DNA from: Pseudomonadales bacterium
GTDB lineage: Bacteria; Pseudomonadota; Gammaproteobacteria; Pseudomonadales; Azotimanducaceae
Length of the DNA stretch: 64,000 nucleotides
Direction of reading: 5' to 3'
NCBI GenBank assembly: GCA_017642855.1
Contig: JAEPOO010000003.1
Span: forward strand, 1-64,000
Shown here: one piece after another, positions 55,844-64,000 of the stretch
Layout of the letters: every line of letters starts with the position of its first letter
How positions within the stretch are numbered: the stretch's first letter is position 1
The notes under the pieces: generated by a model
What the model was told of the DNA's origin: nothing
Databases searched by the model: none
What the model saw: only the letters and a program-made list of their open reading frames with translations
Made by a program: the position numbers and the translations under genes

Positions 55844-56980
55844 TTAAAGGTCCTTGACGGTCTGATCGATCAGCCAGTCAACAACCCGGCTCAGCGCTTC
55901 TTCGTTGCTGACACCTCGATCCAGTGCCTTTTGGTATTGCGTGATCTGATTGTGTGCGCTGGTGCCGTTAGCGAGGATGTCACGAAGTCCCATGATTTCA
56001 TCCTGACATCCCAGGTGATCTGCATCTTCCTCGATGAATGCCATCAGCTCATCAAGCAGCTCAGGGAAAGGCACCACCTCTCCCTTAGCGAGGTCAATGA
56101 GCCCTTCATCGAACGAGTACCTCATCGCTCGCCAGCGATTCTCGTTGATCAACATACCGGCGTAAACCCGCCATCGCTGATTTTTTATGCGTGCTCGATA
56201 GAGCATCCGCGTCAGACAAACTGTAAGCGCAACAAGACTGAGTGTGTGTTCAAGATTCGTCACCACATCCATGATGCGTGTTTCCAAAGTGGGAAATGAC
56301 GCACTGGGTCTGAGATCCCACCAGATCATACTGGCATCTTCGACGAGCCCGGCATTCACCAGTACGCGGACGTGACGTTCGTATTCCGCGTAACTGGCAA
56401 ACTGTTCTGGCAGGCCCGTTCGAGGCAAAGCATCAAACACCGTAAGCCGATAAGACCTTAAACCTGTATCCTCTCCTTCCCAAAAAGGTGAAGAGCTGCT
56501 CATCGCCAAAAGGTGAGGCAGGAAGTAACTCATCTGATTCATCAGATCGATTCGAAGCTCTTCGTCTTCAATACCCACATGCACATGCATCCCACAGATC
56601 AGGAGCCTCCGGGCTGCTGCCTGCATTTGATCCGTCAGTTGCAGATAACGTTGCTTGGCGGTCTGTTTCTGCTCCAGCCAACGGGCAAAAGGGTGCGTTG
56701 ATACGGCGATCGGTGCACAACCAAACCGGTTGCTGACCTCAGCGATCGTGCCCCGCAACCACTTAAGACTTTCCCTGACATCCCCAAGGGTATGGCAAAC
56801 TGGCGTACCCACTTCAATCTGGGCTCGCATAAGTTCAGGACTGACATGCGCCTGCAGCAAACGTGTGCATTCCCGCATAAGTTCTGCCGGCGGATCACTG
56901 ACCAGATCCCGGGATTCAAGATCTACAAGAAGGTATTCCTCCTCAACACCAAGGGTAAAAGCAGGTTCACTCATGTGCAT
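55844..56980 (-). CDS. YbdK-family carboxylate-amine ligase (GCS2)
   Basis: The protein (378 residues) belongs to the glutamate-cysteine ligase 2 family, whose E. coli member YbdK has weak gamma-glutamylcysteine ligase activity. Family motifs are TLGVEEEYLLVD at the N-terminus, QIEVGTPVC, GMHVHVGI, WWDLRPSASFPTLETRIMD and NRWRAMRY. Starts at 56980 and 56974 are both possible. A TATTAT box lies only a few bases upstream, so the transcript may have a very short leader. The substrate here is unknown. Confidence 0.88.
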   Translation of the reverse strand: MHMSEPAFTLGVEEEYLLVDLESRDLVSDPPAELMRECTRLLQAHVSPELMRAQIEVGTPVCHTLGDVRESLKWLRGTIAEVSNRFGCAPIAVSTHPFARWLEQKQTAKQRYLQLTDQMQAAARRLLICGMHVHVGIEDEELRIDLMNQMSYFLPHLLAMSSSSPFWEGEDTGLRSYRLTVFDALPRTGLPEQFASYAEYERHVRVLVNAGLVEDASMIWWDLRPSASFPTLETRIMDVVTNLEHTLSLVALTVCLTRMLYRARIKNQRWRVYAGMLINENRWRAMRYSFDEGLIDLAKGEVVPFPELLDELMAFIEEDADHLGCQDEIMGLRDILANGTSAHNQITQYQKALDRGVSNEEALSRVVDWLIDQTVKDL

Positions 56981-57023
56981 CGCTATATAATACCGTCCTT
57001 TGCCTAGTTAAGTAGTCATCCCA

Positions 57024-58043
57024 TTGACTCAAACACAACCTTCGATCAGAAAAATACCCTCCCTGGACAAAGGGATAATTGGCTCTGACCCGGCGGAGTT
57101 CCTGCGCAATCTCCAGGGTCCCGCCTGGTTCGAAATTGCCGGTCAAAATTCAAACCGTCGACGGGCGATCGTCACCCTGATACATGGTAACGAGCCCTCT
57201 GGACTAAAAGCGATTCATCACCTCTTGTCTGAAGAAATTCGACCTGCTACCGATCTGGGCGTCCTGGTCGCATCCGTTGACGCCGCACTGCATGCTCCCT
57301 TGCTTACTCACCGATACATACCCGGAGAGCGGGACCTGAATCGTTGTTTTGGATTAGACGATGGGAGCAACCAGGCACGACTGACAAGTCAGATAGTCAA
57401 AACACTTGAGGAATACCAACCTGAAGCGGTTGTCGATACCCACAATACTTCCTCGCACAGCGAACCTTTTTGTGTCGCGGTGCGAGCTGACAAAAAGAAC
57501 GAACAACTCGCACGTCTCTTTACAGATCACCTGATCATCATTCCTCAAAAACTCGGCACCTTGCTGGAGCATGTCCCTGCAGACATACCAACCATCACCG
57601 TTGAGTTTGGCGCATTTATGGATACGGATGCCGACTCGCTCGCCCGAGAAACCATTCACAGATTCGTCACTTTGCGCGAACTTGAAAATGCCGAGGCTTT
57701 TCCGTTGAACCTGCTGAATGCTCCACTGCGCCTGGAAACTGAACGGCACTTGACCGTCACCTATTCCAGCTCAGTGGATGAGAATGCCGACCTGACAATG
57801 ATCAACAGCATCGACCAATTCAACTTCAGGAGACTTGAAGCTGGTCAGGTACTCGGCTGGTTTGGCAAAAGCCAACATGAAGATCTCGTTGCGCGAGATG
57901 GCCAGGGTAATAACCAATACACCCAGTATTTCGATCAGGAAGAAGCGCTGCTGCGAACTCGCCAACCAATTACTGTTTTCATGGCAACGACAGATCCCGT
58001 GGTTGCCAATAATGATTGTCTTCTTTACTTCAATCCCGCTTAG
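57024..58043 (+). CDS. M14-type succinylglutamate desuccinylase/aspartoacylase family protein
   Basis: The protein (339 residues) is a zinc amidohydrolase of the AstE/aspartoacylase group. Zinc ligands sit in LIHGNEPSG (His, Glu) and VVDTHN (His); substrate-binding Asn-Arg is in RDLNRCF, and a late Glu in TVEFGAF could be catalytic. No other arginine-catabolism genes are near, so the substrate is open. TTG 57024 is the only upstream start codon in a suitable place and has no clear ribosome site. It is divergent from ybdK across 43 bp. Confidence 0.82.
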   Translation: MTQTQPSIRKIPSLDKGIIGSDPAEFLRNLQGPAWFEIAGQNSNRRRAIVTLIHGNEPSGLKAIHHLLSEEIRPATDLGVLVASVDAALHAPLLTHRYIPGERDLNRCFGLDDGSNQARLTSQIVKTLEEYQPEAVVDTHNTSSHSEPFCVAVRADKKNEQLARLFTDHLIIIPQKLGTLLEHVPADIPTITVEFGAFMDTDADSLARETIHRFVTLRELENAEAFPLNLLNAPLRLETERHLTVTYSSSVDENADLTMINSIDQFNFRRLEAGQVLGWFGKSQHEDLVARDGQGNNQYTQYFDQEEALLRTRQPITVFMATTDPVVANNDCLLYFNPA

Positions 58044-58438
58044 CGAAGCCTTACAGACAGCCTTTCACAGGCACAGCCATCAAGCACCGAGACAGCATCA
58101 AGGTGTTCCTCGCGTTTTTATCATCATGAATTCCGGCAAGTCAAAATTCACTGCCGTTTTCCCGCAACCATCTTTGCGGTACCCAAATTTGCTGGAACAA
58201 GGCAACCGGGTTTATGCCTACCCTGCGACGGTTCGACCGAATATCACTAATGACATAACGCCTCTTTCAAGCTCTTACGATAGGTCTGCAAAACCCAGCA
58301 AACAGTGACGCTGATCAATATTCAGGCCCGCTAGAAAAAGTCCAAAAAAACAAATTCCCTCTTGAACCTCATCCGATCGGACTTATTAAGAGCGTAACCA
58401 GACATGACATCAGACTTGAAACCGCAAGGAGAAAACAC
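58044..58438 (+). other. 395-bp gap between the M14 gene and hsp20
   Basis: This is the only gap over 300 bp. It holds a frame of about 60 codons from ATG 58126 to 58308, without a ribosome site or recognisable domain, which I do not call a gene. Nearer hsp20 are a heat-shock-type promoter candidate and the strong AAGGAG ribosome site 7 bp before hsp20. Confidence 0.6.
58361..58390 (+). promoter_or_regulatory. Possible sigma-32-type promoter of hsp20
   Basis: CTTGAA (58361-58366) matches the sigma-32 -35 element. After 14 bp comes ACTTATTAA, a partial match to the -10 element. It lies about 55-78 bp before the hsp20 start, a normal place for a heat-shock promoter. The -10 agreement is weak. 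Confidence 0.35.
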
Positions 58439-58864
58439 ATGAGCTATCTCGTTTCACCTTTTAGACCGTTAAACCACATCCATCGCGATCTGAATCGTTT
58501 TTTCGATGGCGACCGTTTGAGCCCCTTGGCCGAAGGCGCCAATTGGTCACCCCAGGTCGACATCGTCGAGAACGATGAAGCTTTTGTGATTACAGCCGAT
58601 ATGCCAGGGGTAAGCGCTGAAGAGATAGAAATCAGCCTGCATCATGGCGTATTAACCATCAAGGGCGAACGCTCCACCGAGCGTGAGACGACTGAATCCG
58701 CCTTCACCAGGCGCGAAAGGGTTCAGGGCACGTTTTACCGACAATTCAACTTACCTGAGACGGCTGACGAAGATACCGTCAGCGCACGATACGATGATGG
58801 CGTGCTGGGGATTACGATACCGAAAGCATCGAAAGCAAAGCCCAAAATCGTTTCCGTAAACTAA
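58439..58864 (+). CDS. Hsp20/alpha-crystallin small heat-shock protein
   Basis: This is an ATP-independent holdase chaperone that keeps unfolded proteins from aggregating. It has 141 residues. The alpha-crystallin domain runs from about 38 to 132 with PQVDIVENDEAFVITADMPG, GVLTIKGER and the signature DDGVLGITIPK. The C-terminal tail KPKIVSVN contains a VSV that could act as the I-x-I/V oligomerisation motif. AAGGAG lies 7 bp before the ATG. It is a class A type protein, not a close IbpA copy. Confidence 0.92.
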   Translation: MSYLVSPFRPLNHIHRDLNRFFDGDRLSPLAEGANWSPQVDIVENDEAFVITADMPGVSAEEIEISLHHGVLTIKGERSTERETTESAFTRRERVQGTFYRQFNLPETADEDTVSARYDDGVLGITIPKASKAKPKIVSVN

Positions 58865-58905
58865 CGGCCGCGATATCACTGAGAAACGGTCATGGCGGAC
58901 TACCG

Positions 58906-60636
58906 CTATGACCACTTTTCGACAATGGGAATACGACGGCCAATACCAAAAGCTACCTTTGACACTTTTGTGCCAGGGCAGCTTTGTCGGCGTTTGTACT
59001 CCATGCGACCAATGAGAGATACAATGCGGCGATAGTCTTCTTTTGCATCGCTTCGTGACAGCCATGATCGCAGTATGGCTTCGTCCCCCGTCACCCCGGT
59101 GACATCCATCCCGTTAACCCAATCACAGAATCGTTCGAACGTGGTGACGTATTCTTCGACGTAACCCAAAACGATAGGATCCAGGATGGCATAAGGCATC
59201 AGTGCAGCCTCGTCGGTCTGACCTTCAGCCAGCTCCGCTGAAGGGGGTTTCTGCCAGATATTCTTCGGGACTCTGTTGTCGCTCTTCGCCAGATTAACGA
59301 CCTGATATTTGTACAGGTCTTTTATCGGTGCGTAAGAAAAGTTCATATCAAAGTGAGTGTAGTAGCCACATCCGGCCTCAGTTTTATTACCCGTTGAGAG
59401 AGGGATTGCACCATAGGCATTACTGAAGTGCATCACGTAGACGTCACGAAGCCTGGCCTGGATGTTTTCGTCCGCCACGTGGCCATATTCATCGGCGTCG
59501 ATTTTTCTCTTCACCAGATTTTTTTCGTTGTCATGCACCTGATAATTCGCGTTCAAGCTGGCGACCAAATCTTCATGAGAGACCGGCATTTCGTAGTCCC
59601 AGCAACCCAGTTGTTCATGCAGGCGTTGCGCATCGTCTCTGGCGTGCTCGCTGCTAAAAACAGAGGGCATTCTAATCGCGTGAACGTTTTCAGCACCTAA
59701 TGCCTCGCACGCGAGCATACAAACCACAGCACTATCGACACCACCACTGGAAGCCAGAACAACCTGATCAAATCCGGATTTTCGAACGTAATCCCTTAAC
59801 CCTAGAACCAGCAGATCCTTCAGCGATACACGGGTCGATTCAATCGCTGCCGGTACCATAGTAGAGTCAGTGGCACCGAGGTCGATCGTCGGGAATGAGT
59901 CTTCAAATACCACATCACTCAGAAACTGTATTTTGCCCGCGCTTGCCACGAAACTTTGACCATCAAAAACCAATTCATCCTGACCACCCACCTGATTGAC
60001 ATAAACGACCGTTAAGCCCGATTCGGTAGAGGGCGTGATGTGAGACATTCGCTGGAAGCATTTCTCGTGCACAAAGGGAGAGCTGTTCAGTGAGACAACC
60101 ACATCCACGCCCGCTTGCTTGTACTGCTCCAGCGGGTTGTTTTCGTAGTTGTAGTCGTCAGTGCCTTTGTCATTCCAAAGGTCTTCACAAATGGCGATTC
60201 CAATCTTTCGCCCTGAGAGCTCAAATATGGAGGGCGACGTACCGGGCTCAAAGTAGCGCAGCTCATCGAATACATCGTAAAACGGTAACAGCTGCTTCTG
60301 ATACTCACAGACCATTTCACCATTTGCGACCACACCCGCCATGTTAGTCAACGGTTTACCAACACTGGGGTTACGCCCGACATAACCAACGACGACATGC
60401 AGTCCTGGGAAGTCACGGGATGAGGCCAGAATCTCGTCAAGCACCGAAAGGTTGGCCTCGACGAAATCAGGGTTATAAAAGAGATCCTGACTAAGGTATC
60501 CAGGTATTGTTAGCTCAGGAAAGACGAGCAGATCAGCCTCTGCTTGACTCGCCGCCGCCATACCAGAACGAATCGCCGCCAGGTTCTTTTCAAAATCCCC
60601 AGGGGTCGTGTTGATCTGGCCCAGGCAAACTTTCAT
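58906..60636 (-). CDS. nadE: Glutamine-dependent NAD+ synthase
   Basis: NadE amidates nicotinate adenine dinucleotide to NAD+. It has 576 residues with two domains. The N-terminal nitrilase-type glutaminase has the Glu-Lys-Cys triad in FPELTIPGYLSQD, KQLLPFYDVFDE and CEDLWND. The C-terminal synthase has the ATP loop ASSGGVDSAVV and STGNKTE. I chose ATG 60636, where the conserved MKVCLGQINTTPGD begins; it overlaps the heme A synthase stop (ATGA). A start at 60699 would add 21 unconserved residues. Confidence 0.95.
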   Translation of the reverse strand: MKVCLGQINTTPGDFEKNLAAIRSGMAAASQAEADLLVFPELTIPGYLSQDLFYNPDFVEANLSVLDEILASSRDFPGLHVVVGYVGRNPSVGKPLTNMAGVVANGEMVCEYQKQLLPFYDVFDELRYFEPGTSPSIFELSGRKIGIAICEDLWNDKGTDDYNYENNPLEQYKQAGVDVVVSLNSSPFVHEKCFQRMSHITPSTESGLTVVYVNQVGGQDELVFDGQSFVASAGKIQFLSDVVFEDSFPTIDLGATDSTMVPAAIESTRVSLKDLLVLGLRDYVRKSGFDQVVLASSGGVDSAVVCMLACEALGAENVHAIRMPSVFSSEHARDDAQRLHEQLGCWDYEMPVSHEDLVASLNANYQVHDNEKNLVKRKIDADEYGHVADENIQARLRDVYVMHFSNAYGAIPLSTGNKTEAGCGYYTHFDMNFSYAPIKDLYKYQVVNLAKSDNRVPKNIWQKPPSAELAEGQTDEAALMPYAILDPIVLGYVEEYVTTFERFCDWVNGMDVTGVTGDEAILRSWLSRSDAKEDYRRIVSLIGRMEYKRRQSCPGTKVSKVAFGIGRRIPIVEKWS

Positions 60637-61655
60637 TGCGCTTCTCGTGGCCGTCTCGATAAATAAACACAGTAGACAAGCGCGAGCAGCATGAGACACG
60701 CAACCGCCTGGTGCAAACTTCCCAGAACAACAGGCACTCGATAAAGCAGCGTCGTCACCCCCAGCGCGAACTGCACCAGCGTCACGCCCAAGAGGATCAT
60801 CGATGCACCAAAGAGCGCCGTTCCCCGGGCCTTAAAAGCAAACCAGAGAATGCCAAGCACCAGCAACGCACCTATCCAGCGATGAACAAATTGAATCATC
60901 ACGCCGTTTTCAACAAAGTTGAGCCAGAAAGGCGACATCATGAGGGCTGCATCCGCCAGAAACTGCCCATGCATCAAAGGCCAAGTGTTGAACCCATATC
61001 CGGCATCAAGGCCGGCGGTGAATGCGCCTAGTACCAGCTGTATCACCAGCAATACCAATAACCACAGACTGATCGAGCTTTGGGATGCTGACACCTCGGG
61101 TCTCTTGACGGCCAGCATATCCAGGATCAACCAGAAGAGGAACGCCAGGATAAGCATGGCCAGCATCAGATGTGCTGCAAGCCTGTAGTGACTGACATAA
61201 GGGACGTCTACGAGACCGCTCTTCACCATATACCAGCCCATCAGCCCCTGCAGACCCCCAAGCAAGAGCGCCATCCACAACCGTGGCTGCCATCGTTTTT
61301 CCACCCGTCCAACGGCCAGAAAGACGACGAAAGGCAGGAAGTAAATGATGCCGATCAAGCGGCCCAGGACACGGTGGCCGTATTCCCAGTAGAAAATCTG
61401 TTTAAACTCAGCCAGGCTCATGCCTTTGTTGATCTTCTGGTACTCCGGATACTGCTTATACGCTTCAAAGGTTTGCTGCCAGTCATCGCTGGTGAGCGGG
61501 GGGACTACACCCATAATGGGGCGCCAATCGACCATGGACAGGCCGCTCTGCGTCAGCCGGGTAACGCCGCCGACAACAATCATCAGATAGACCACCAGGC
61601 AGACGAACGCTAACCAGATCACGAGATGCAAAGAGTGTTTTGCTTCCGAGTTCAT
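60633..61655 (-). CDS. ctaA: Heme A synthase (Cox15/CtaA)
   Basis: The enzyme oxidises heme O to heme A for cytochrome aa3 oxidases. It has 340 residues and eight predicted membrane helices in two bundles. GGVTRLTQSGLSMVDWRPI, FYWEYGHRVLGR, and the His in FVHRWIGALL are the family motifs and heme ligands. The sequence resembles the Cox15 subgroup of alphaproteobacteria and mitochondria. No oxidase subunit or ctaB is in the window. It is coupled to nadE by a 4-bp overlap. Confidence 0.93.
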   Translation of the reverse strand: MNSEAKHSLHLVIWLAFVCLVVYLMIVVGGVTRLTQSGLSMVDWRPIMGVVPPLTSDDWQQTFEAYKQYPEYQKINKGMSLAEFKQIFYWEYGHRVLGRLIGIIYFLPFVVFLAVGRVEKRWQPRLWMALLLGGLQGLMGWYMVKSGLVDVPYVSHYRLAAHLMLAMLILAFLFWLILDMLAVKRPEVSASQSSISLWLLVLLVIQLVLGAFTAGLDAGYGFNTWPLMHGQFLADAALMMSPFWLNFVENGVMIQFVHRWIGALLVLGILWFAFKARGTALFGASMILLGVTLVQFALGVTTLLYRVPVVLGSLHQAVACLMLLALVYCVYLSRRPREAQ

Positions 61656-61761
61656 ACTTTCCTACAACAGAATGACTAAAAAATAGGGGGATTAGAAAAT
61701 GGTTGGGCAGTTTAGCGGCGCGCCCGGATGGATGCCACAGGCGACGTGAAATGAAATACTA

Positions 61762-61776
61762 TTTGTCTTCGACAAA
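61762..61776 (+). other. Small inverted repeat in the ctaA/acyl-CoA dehydrogenase gap
   Basis: TTTGTC-ttc-GACAAA lies in the 231-bp divergent gap. It is a possible operator. Nothing else stands out there except a GGCGCGCC octamer near 61718 and general AT richness just upstream of ctaA. Confidence 0.25.
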
Positions 61777-61886
61777 GCCTAGCGAGAAGGGCAATGTGCC
61801 AAATCAGGCCCCATTGCGCAGGTTGATACCCTTGGGTGCAAGACCCGAATGTGGCAGTCTACGCCCCGGAAAACTGGAGTGAACAG

Positions 61887-63077
61887 ATGACGGATTTACA
61901 AGCCTTTCAAGATGACACCCGCGCCTGGCTGGAAGATAACTGCCCGCAGGAAATGCGCAATCTCAGCTTCCACTGGGAAGACGCCCACGAAATTTACGCG
62001 CGACCAGAAGCCAAGATATGGCTGGAACGCATGGCAGAAAAAGGTTGGGTCGCACCGACTTGGCCGAGTGAATATGGTGGCGGCGGCCTCGATCCCGAGA
62101 GAGCAGCGATCCTCAACCAGGAAATGAAACGCATTGCGGCGACACCACCTTCTTCTGGCATGGGCCTAACGATGATTGGCCCGACTCTGTTGGAATTTGG
62201 AACAGAGGAGCAAAAGCAGCGCCATATCCCCAGCATCTGTGACGGTTCTATCCGTTGGTGCCAGGGCTACAGCGAACCTGGCGCAGGATCAGACCTGGCG
62301 GCACTGCAGTGCAAAGCTGTACTTGAGGGTGATCACTTTGTCATCAATGGCCAGAAGATCTGGACATCGGGAGCCCAGTACGCCGACTGGATGTTCGCGC
62401 TGGTACGCACCGACCCCAATGCACCTAAACATGATGGCATCAGCTTTGTATTGCTGGACATGCACCAGGATGGCGTCACGATTAAGCCCATTTCCCTAAT
62501 CTCAGGTTCTTCACCCTTCTGTGAAACCTTCCTCGATAACGCTGTAGCACGCCGGGATGACCTGGTTGGGGAACTCAACAAAGGCTGGACGGTTGGTAAA
62601 CGACTGCTCCAGTTCGAGCGCTCCGGCATTGGTGGTCTCGCTGGCGCGTCGAAAAAGAAAGCTCAACCGAAGAAGCGAAACGAAATTGCCGACCTCGCGA
62701 AGCAGTACACCGGCGAAGAGAACGGCAGAATCGCCGACCAGGGCACTCGCCAGAAAGTTCTCGACCACTCCATGCGCGAGCGCGCCTTCCAGTTGACAGC
62801 ACAACGTGTCGCCCAGGAAAGCCAGTCAGGGAAAACTCCAGGCGATGTGACATCTATCTTCAAACTGGTTGGCGCAAACCTGTCGCGAAATGGCACAGAG
62901 CTGAAGTCTGAGCTCATGGGATACCAGGGTCTTGGCTGGGAAGGTGAGGGATTCACCGCCCAGGAGTTGGACAGTACTCGCCTGTGGCTCAACTCGCGTG
63001 CGGTCACCATTTACGGCGGCACCAACGAAGTTCAGATGAACATCATTTCAAAACGCGTTCTGGGCCTGCCGGAATAA
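61887..63077 (+). CDS. Acyl-CoA dehydrogenase family protein
   Basis: This FAD enzyme of 396 residues oxidises an acyl-CoA at the alpha-beta bond. GYSEPGAGSDLAALQ and NGQKIWTSGAQYADW bind FAD and substrate, and the C-terminal end has VTIYGGTNEVQMNIISKRVLGLP. The helical domain has a basic insert (about 255-265, KKKAQPKKR). The chain length of the substrate cannot be told. I took ATG 61887 with GGAG 7 bp upstream; a GTG at 61836 would add 17 residues. No beta-oxidation partner is next to it. Confidence 0.9.
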   Translation: MTDLQAFQDDTRAWLEDNCPQEMRNLSFHWEDAHEIYARPEAKIWLERMAEKGWVAPTWPSEYGGGGLDPERAAILNQEMKRIAATPPSSGMGLTMIGPTLLEFGTEEQKQRHIPSICDGSIRWCQGYSEPGAGSDLAALQCKAVLEGDHFVINGQKIWTSGAQYADWMFALVRTDPNAPKHDGISFVLLDMHQDGVTIKPISLISGSSPFCETFLDNAVARRDDLVGELNKGWTVGKRLLQFERSGIGGLAGASKKKAQPKKRNEIADLAKQYTGEENGRIADQGTRQKVLDHSMRERAFQLTAQRVAQESQSGKTPGDVTSIFKLVGANLSRNGTELKSELMGYQGLGWEGEGFTAQELDSTRLWLNSRAVTIYGGTNEVQMNIISKRVLGLPE

Positions 63078-63094
63078 AACGCGAAACTCGTCAC

Positions 63095-63132
63095 AAAACC
63101 GGGATCTGATGTGCCATCTGAACCCGGTTTTT
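63095..63132 (+). terminator. Intrinsic terminator after the acyl-CoA dehydrogenase gene
   Basis: AAAACCGGG (63095-63103) pairs with CCCGGTTTT (63123-63131) over a 19-base loop, and the right arm runs into a T5 tract. It lies 18 bp after the stop. The flanking A-run could let it work on the other strand too. Confidence 0.7.
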
Positions 63133-63197
63133 GACACTTCAGCGCTTGCCTGCTGCATTCATCAACGCTCTGGATACGCTGATCGTAACGGTGAATT

Positions 63198-63557
63198 TTG
63201 AGTGTAGACGACATGCTGACTCCAACAGGCCATGAGCGGATCCTTTCTCTTAGAACCCGGGACAGACATAGCGGTGAGTTCGTGACTCACCCGCTTTTTT
63301 TTCGAAGAGCCGGTGACCGACTCGTCATTGCTGCAGCGAATGAAACAGCGCTCTATAAACCAGAGTGGTATCTGAATTTAAAGGAAGCGCCCATCGTAGA
63401 AATCGAGATGAATGGTGACACAACATTTGCCGTCGCGACCACACCGGTCGGGACCGAACGCTTGGAGATCTGGCCCCTGGTGGAAGAACTCAGTCGCGAC
63501 ACTGAGCGATTCCTGCCACGCAATGTGACCGGCATTGTATTGACACCCATGGAGTAG
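63198..63557 (+). CDS. Deazaflavin-dependent nitroreductase-like protein (Ddn/DUF385 fold)
   Basis: This small split-barrel protein of 119 residues resembles the F420-dependent Ddn group by its run GEFVTHPLFFRRAGDRLVIA, then the conserved KPEWYLNL and VEIEM strand. The catalytic N-terminal extension of mycobacterial Ddn is short or missing. F420 is not expected in most gammaproteobacteria, so the cofactor may be FMN or another. The start is uncertain: TTG 63198 or ATG 63213. Confidence 0.65.
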   Translation: MSVDDMLTPTGHERILSLRTRDRHSGEFVTHPLFFRRAGDRLVIAAANETALYKPEWYLNLKEAPIVEIEMNGDTTFAVATTPVGTERLEIWPLVEELSRDTERFLPRNVTGIVLTPME

Positions 63558-63590
63558 TCCTTTCGGACGCAAACCCATAAAGTGTCTGCT

Positions 63591-64000
63591 ATGCGCTCTC
63601 ATAGAAATGCTGAAGGCTACGAAGGCAAGCTGCTGTTCATGACCGATCCCATTTGCTCCTGGTGCTGGGGCACGCTCCCGGAGTTCATGACAGTAAAAGA
63701 AGCCCTGGGCGAACGTCTTTCTTTTGAACTTAAGTGTGCCGGACTGCAGATCGGCAGCATGAAGCCACTCACTCCATCGCATACGAATGACCTGGTAAAA
63801 CTCTGGCGTAATGTCGCTGAGACAACCGGACAGGAATTCGCATTCACATTGCCGGCAGACAAAAATTTCATCTATCACAGTGAATTGGCATGCCGAACGC
63901 TGCAGATCGCAAGGCGGGAACTTGGACGTGAACCCTGGCAGGAATTCCATGATATGCAGAGGGCGTTTTATGTCGATGCACAGAACCTCGGTGACCTCGA
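63591..64000 (+). CDS. DsbA-family thioredoxin-fold protein (cut by window end)
   Basis: The first 136 codons are present. A strand LLFMTDPICSWCWG carries a CxxC pair (Cys-Ser-Trp-Cys) at the position of the DsbA/FrnE active site, followed by the helical insert of the family. No signal peptide is seen, which suggests a cytoplasmic oxidoreductase or isomerase-type member. It starts 33 bp after the preceding gene. The C-terminus lies beyond the window. Confidence 0.8.
   Translation, partial: MRSHRNAEGYEGKLLFMTDPICSWCWGTLPEFMTVKEALGERLSFELKCAGLQIGSMKPLTPSHTNDLVKLWRNVAETTGQEFAFTLPADKNFIYHSELACRTLQIARRELGREPWQEFHDMQRAFYVDAQNLGDL

Noticed and set aside
58126..58308. A 60-codon frame in the gap before hsp20
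   Set aside because: No ribosome site, no recognisable domain and ordinary chance length in this composition.

Overview
The window is a bacterial chromosome segment that looks like a marine gammaproteobacterium of the broad Pseudomonadales/Cellvibrionales kind. The evidence is gene order: aroQ-accB-accC-prmA-dusB-fis-purH-purD, amgK-murU divergent from lptD-surA-pdxA-rsmA-apaH, and trpE-G-D-C close to a Vfr-like CRP gene. The genus cannot be fixed from the sequence alone. No tRNA, rRNA, insertion sequence, phage or CRISPR array was recognised.

Region 1 (1-17.7 kb, minus strand) is a two-partner secretion locus. A TpsB outer-membrane transporter gene precedes a giant TpsA exoprotein/adhesin gene that is still open at the left edge (at least 5,229 codons). 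TpsA is built of diverged repeats, including a second-order repeat of about 4.13 kb present twice and a C-terminal array of modules of about 70 residues.

Region 2 (17.8-24.6 kb) is the most unusual part. It holds a transmembrane Ser/Thr kinase with about 13 acidic-T-[IVL]-[LIM]-R motifs at its N-terminus and a periplasmic coiled coil plus FGE-sulfatase domain. Next is an adenylate cyclase fused to an FHA domain, and divergent from it a PP2C phosphatase with a membrane helix and a C-terminal SPOR-like domain. A protein with two cNMP-binding folds and a rhodanese domain follows. A CRP/Vfr gene lies 2 kb further on. Together these suggest a threonine-phosphorylation circuit feeding cAMP signalling, next to an adhesin secretion operon. 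That link is inference.

Region 3 (24.6-33.4 kb) holds coq7, a VOC protein, an OsmC protein, crp, the trpEGDC operon with a recognisable Trp-rich leader peptide (trpL), rpe, murU and amgK.

Region 4 (33.5-41.5 kb, plus strand) is lptD-surA-pdxA-rsmA-apaH-cca and a FolM-like reductase, with overlapping starts and stops throughout.

Region 5 (41.5-50.5 kb, minus strand) is the aroQ-accBC-prmA-zinc-ribbon protein-dusB-fis-purH-purD block. Upstream of it is a stand-alone DsbD N-terminal domain where a full dsbD is often found.

Region 6 (50.5-64 kb) is mixed: a lipoprotein, a DUF2333 protein, a K+-dependent-type membrane pyrophosphatase convergent with a PPi-dependent phosphofructokinase, a YbdK ligase, an M14-type deacylase, an Hsp20 chaperone, nadE coupled to a heme A synthase gene, an acyl-CoA dehydrogenase, a deazaflavin-reductase-like protein, and a DsbA-family gene cut by the right edge.
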